This document shows positions 61,219-64,000 of a stretch of DNA of 64,000 nt, piece after piece (within the stretch, counting starts at the first letter, position 1; the number at the start of each line of letters is the position of its first letter). The DNA is from JBMOUD01 sp049319665 (lineage in GTDB: Bacteria; Pseudomonadota; Gammaproteobacteria; Enterobacterales; Enterobacteriaceae): assembly GCF_049319665.1 (NCBI RefSeq), contig NZ_JBMOUD010000013.1, positions 70,308-134,307 on the forward strand. Reading direction: 5' to 3'. Position numbers and translations under genes: made by a program. The notes beneath the pieces were generated by a model. That model was not told where the DNA came from. It saw only the letters and a program-made list of their open reading frames with translations, and did no database searches.

Positions 61219-61826
61219 TGCAACCTTATTCTATTCCTGCTGAGCCCGTGAGTTTCAGTGAAGAGATCAAGAAAAGCCGTTTCATCACGTTACTGCAACC
61301 CACCTGTGGTATAGAGGCCGCTAAAGCCTTTGTTCAACAGGTTAAAAACGAACATCCTGCCGCCCGGCATCACTGCTGGGCTTTTGTAGCTGGTCCGCCG
61401 AATGACTCGCAACAACTGGGTTTTTCGGACGATGGTGAACCTGCGGGAACGGCGGGTAAGCCTATTCTTGGGCAGTTGATGGGCAGCGGGGTCGGTGAAA
61501 TTACCGCGGTAGTGGTGCGCTATTACGGTGGGATTAAATTGGGTACCGGTGGGTTAGTTCGTGCTTATGGTAATGGGGTACAGCAGGCGTTGAAGCAGCT
61601 CAATGTCCAAATGAAAACCCCGCAGTCCGAATTTTTATTGCAGTGCGATTATGGGCAAATAGCCTTGGTTGAATCGCTACTGCATCAAGTTGGTGGTGAG
61701 ATTGTACACAGCGAATATGGCGCGGCAGTCGATTTACGATTGGCGTTACCCGCGACTGAAGCCTCACAGATTGCTATCCGCTTATTTGATATCAGCCGCG
61801 GCACGCTCGTTTTGCAGCCGGTTTGA
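61218..61826 (+). CDS. yigZ: YigZ, IMPACT/UPF0029 family protein
   Basis: A 202-residue two-domain protein (E. coli 204-205). The IMPACT N-domain (SRFITLLQPT, AARHHCWAF, DDGEPAGTAGKPIL, VVVRYYGGIKLGTGGLVRAYG) is clear, with a ferredoxin-like C-domain. Function is not established, though eukaryotic IMPACT binds GCN1. It follows pepQ in a coupled pair and precedes trkH by 40 bases. Confidence 0.93.
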   Translation: MQPYSIPAEPVSFSEEIKKSRFITLLQPTCGIEAAKAFVQQVKNEHPAARHHCWAFVAGPPNDSQQLGFSDDGEPAGTAGKPILGQLMGSGVGEITAVVVRYYGGIKLGTGGLVRAYGNGVQQALKQLNVQMKTPQSEFLLQCDYGQIALVESLLHQVGGEIVHSEYGAAVDLRLALPATEASQIAIRLFDISRGTLVLQPV

Positions 61827-61866
61827 TAATGTATTGCTCTTTTAATTTGCTGAGGAACGCACCAGC

Positions 61867-63318
61867 ATGCATTTCCGTGCCATAACCCGTATTGTCGGGG
61901 TTCTCGTTATTTTATTCTCAGGAACAATGATCATCCCCGGGTTGGTGGCATTGATCTATAAAGATGGCGCGGGCCGAGCCTTCAGTGAGACCTTTTTTGT
62001 TGCGTTAGCGATAGGTTTATTCCTTTGGTTGCCTAACCGACGGCAACGCAGTGAACTTAAGCCTCGGGAAGGCTTTCTGATCGTCGTCTTATTCTGGACC
62101 GTGCTGGGGAGCGTCGGTGCGCTGCCGTTTCTCTTCTCCGAGAGACCTAACCTCGGCCTCACTGATGCATTCTTCGAATCCTTTTCCGGTTTGACCACGA
62201 CCGGCGCAACGACGCTAGTTGGCCTGGATAACTTGCCTCACGCTATTCTGTTCTATCGTCAAATGTTGCAGTGGTTTGGCGGGATGGGGATCATCGTATT
62301 GGCTGTCGCCATTTTGCCTATATTGGGCGTAGGGGGGATGCAGCTCTACCGCGCAGAAATGCCAGGTCCGTTAAAAGATAACAAGATGCGCCCGCGTATT
62401 GCTGAGACGGCCAAAACGCTGTGGTTTATCTACGTATTGCTGACCATTGCCTGTGCTTTGGCGCTGTGGGGAGCGGGGATGCCAATCTTTGATGCTATCT
62501 CACATAGCTTCTCTACGATATCGATTGGCGGCTTCTCAACTCATGATGCCAGTATCGGTTACTTCCATAACGGTACTATCAATACCATTATTGCCATTTT
62601 CCTGCTGATATCTGGCTGTAACTACGGTTTGCACTTCGCCCTATTGAGTGGCCGTAATATCAAAGTCTATTGGCGTGATCCTGAATTTCGGATGTATATC
62701 ACCGTTCAATTCACGCTGGTGGTTATCTGTACTCTTGTATTGTGGCTACACAATACCTATAAAACCGGATTAGAAACGCTTAATCAGGCGTTCTTCCAGG
62801 TTGTTTCGATGGCCACAACGGCGGGATACACCACTGACAGTATTTCCTCATGGCCGCTGTTCTTGCCGATACTATTATTATGCTCTGCTTTTATCGGGGG
62901 CTGTGCGGGGTCAACCGGCGGTGGGTTAAAGGTTATCCGCATCTTGTTGCTGTATCTGCAAGGCTCGCGTGAGCTCAAGCGTTTAGTGCATCCTAACGCG
63001 GTCTATACCATCAAATTAGGACATCGTGCATTACCAGAGCGCATTATCGAAGCGGTATGGGGATTCTTCTCCGCTTACGCGCTGGTGTTTATTGTCAGTA
63101 TGTTGGCAATCGTCGCAACGGGTGTTGATAACTTCTCAGCATTTGCGGCGGTCACGGCAACGCTAAATAACCTCGGCCCTGGTCTGGGCGTCGTGGCAGA
63201 TAACTTTGCCTCTATGAATCCAACGGCAAAATGGATACTGATTATGACCATGTTGTTTGGTCGTCTTGAAGTGTTCACGTTGTTAGTTCTCTTTACCCCC
63301 ACTTTCTGGAAAGAGTGA
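61867..63318 (+). CDS. trkH: Trk system potassium uptake protein TrkH
   Basis: A 483-residue K+ channel-like subunit, same length as E. coli TrkH. Four M1-P-M2 repeats; selectivity-filter segments include TTTGATTL, SIGGFSTH, TTAGYTTDS and NNLGPGL. It works with the cytosolic regulator TrkA, which is not in this window. Followed after 41 bases by hemG, the usual pair. Confidence 0.97.
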   Translation: MHFRAITRIVGVLVILFSGTMIIPGLVALIYKDGAGRAFSETFFVALAIGLFLWLPNRRQRSELKPREGFLIVVLFWTVLGSVGALPFLFSERPNLGLTDAFFESFSGLTTTGATTLVGLDNLPHAILFYRQMLQWFGGMGIIVLAVAILPILGVGGMQLYRAEMPGPLKDNKMRPRIAETAKTLWFIYVLLTIACALALWGAGMPIFDAISHSFSTISIGGFSTHDASIGYFHNGTINTIIAIFLLISGCNYGLHFALLSGRNIKVYWRDPEFRMYITVQFTLVVICTLVLWLHNTYKTGLETLNQAFFQVVSMATTAGYTTDSISSWPLFLPILLLCSAFIGGCAGSTGGGLKVIRILLLYLQGSRELKRLVHPNAVYTIKLGHRALPERIIEAVWGFFSAYALVFIVSMLAIVATGVDNFSAFAAVTATLNNLGPGLGVVADNFASMNPTAKWILIMTMLFGRLEVFTLLVLFTPTFWKE

Positions 63319-63359
63319 CGACAGTTGCTGCCACTCATTAGTCAGGAAAGGAATTGAAT

Positions 63360-63893
63360 ATGAAAGTACTGGTCATTTACTCAAGCCGAGATGGGCAAAC
63401 CCATGCCATCGCTTCTTATATAGCAAGCTGCTTAAAAGAGACTGATGATTGTGACGTCATCGATCTCCAGCATGCTAATACGGTGAATTTGGCAAACTAT
63501 GACAAGGTGATGATTGGTGCCTCTATCCGTTATGGTCACTTTAATCCGCTGCTGGATAAATTTATCAAAACGCATCTGGCGACTCTCAATACTTTGCCTT
63601 CGGCTTTCTTCTCTGTGAACCTGACTGCGCGTAAGCCAGAAAAGCGTACACCGCAAACCAATGCTTATACGCGCAAGTTCCTGTTGGGCTCACCTTGGCA
63701 GCCTACTTTATGTGGTGTATTCGCTGGGGCCCTGCGTTATCCACGTTATCGCTGGCTAGATAAGGTAATGATCAAGCTGATTATGCGTATGACCGGAGGG
63801 GAAACAGATACAAGCAAAGAAGTAGAGTACACAGATTGGGAACAAGTGAAGCAATTCGCTGAGGATTTTGGCAAATTATCGAACAAAAAATAG
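63360..63893 (+). CDS. hemG: Menaquinone-dependent protoporphyrinogen oxidase HemG
   Basis: A 177-residue flavodoxin-like enzyme (E. coli 181). FMN-binding loop YSSRDGQTHAIA near the N-terminus; the family-specific insert (RKPEKRTPQTNAYTRKFL) is present. It oxidises protoporphyrinogen IX in haem synthesis and passes electrons to quinone. The start was set at ATG 63360 (MKVLVIYSS) rather than a TTG two codons earlier. As in E. coli, an rrn operon should follow. Confidence 0.95.
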   Translation: MKVLVIYSSRDGQTHAIASYIASCLKETDDCDVIDLQHANTVNLANYDKVMIGASIRYGHFNPLLDKFIKTHLATLNTLPSAFFSVNLTARKPEKRTPQTNAYTRKFLLGSPWQPTLCGVFAGALRYPRYRWLDKVMIKLIMRMTGGETDTSKEVEYTDWEQVKQFAEDFGKLSNKK

Positions 63894-64000
63894 CATAAAT
63901 GCTGGTTGATTAGGCATTTAGTGGAAAAAAGAAACGGTCAGATAATTATTTGCGATTATTTAGCAAAAGGGGGTTGCAGGCTTTCTGAAACTCCCTATAA
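63894..64000 (+). promoter_or_regulatory. rRNA operon P1 promoter, cut at the window edge
   Basis: TTGCAG (63974-63979), a 16-base spacer ending ACTCCC, then TATAA (63996-64000) at the window's last base. The short 16-bp spacer and the CTCCC TATAA junction are typical of enterobacterial rrn P1. The AT-rich stretch just upstream (63940-63970) fits an UP element and Fis sites. trkH-hemG-rrn is also the E. coli order. Confidence 0.85.

Noticed and set aside
1..64000. CRISPR arrays, prophage, insertion sequences, tRNA genes, toxin-antitoxin or other defence modules.
   Set aside because: No direct repeat-spacer pattern, transposase, integrase or tRNA-like sequence was noticed; the only mobile-type element is the small palindrome at 27403-27548.

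Overview
This 64 kb window is a mostly housekeeping chromosomal segment from an enterobacterium, most likely a Yersinia. The basis is close agreement of protein lengths and motifs with the E. coli orthologues (rpoH, ftsYEX, livKHMGF, ugpBAECQ, metE, udp, ubiEJB, tatABCD, fadBA, trkH, hemG), a moderate GC content, and a miniature palindromic repeat of yersinial type between livG and livF. The species cannot be fixed from the sequence alone.

Layout. 1-10.4 kb: 3' part of dcrB, the queuosine-precursor transporter yhhQ with a PurR operator, tusA, the zinc exporter zntA with a ZntR-type operator, yhhN, yhhL, rsmD, then ftsY-ftsE-ftsX and the heat-shock sigma factor rpoH behind a long leader with a clear sigma-E promoter. 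10.5-22.3 kb: an accessory stretch not found between rpoH and the panM/liv region in E. coli as I remember it. It holds a DUF2461 protein, a DMT permease, an AT-rich GNAT-like gene, a YWTD beta-propeller, a peroxiredoxin, a LysR regulator, an NHL-type beta-propeller with a 31-codon leader frame, a secreted alpha/beta hydrolase, umuDC under a LexA box, a small unknown gene, a TDT-family exporter and a VOC protein. 22.4-33.6 kb: panM, the branched-chain amino-acid ABC operon livKHMGF, and the glycerol-3-phosphate operon ugpBAECQ behind PHO boxes. 33.6-37.7 kb: an unknown lipoprotein, a TonB-dependent haem-type receptor with a Fur-box-like site, and a Gln-rich yhhA-like protein.

37.9-64 kb matches the E. 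coli 86-min region: yigM/metR/metE, a dienelactone hydrolase, udp with three CRP-like sites, a tyrosine phosphatase-like protein, a DedA protein, rmuC with a LexA-like box, ubiE-ubiJ-ubiB, tatABC, tatD, rfaH, ubiD, fre, fadBA with a FadR site, pepQ, yigZ, trkH and hemG. The last 27 bases are the -35, 16-bp spacer and first five bases of the -10 of a ribosomal RNA P1 promoter, so an rrn operon should start just outside the window.

The window therefore joins two regions that are far apart in E. coli (about 77 and 86 min). Functionally it links envelope and protein-targeting functions (FtsY/FtsEX, Tat), stress control (RpoH, UmuDC, RmuC), uptake of amino acids, G3P, iron and K+, and respiratory quinone and fatty-acid metabolism (UbiEJBD, Fre, FadBA). 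I see no CRISPR array, phage, IS element, tRNA or defence system. The least explained items are the accessory genes at 12.5-17.1 kb, the small gene at 20.2 kb and the lipoprotein at 33.7 kb.
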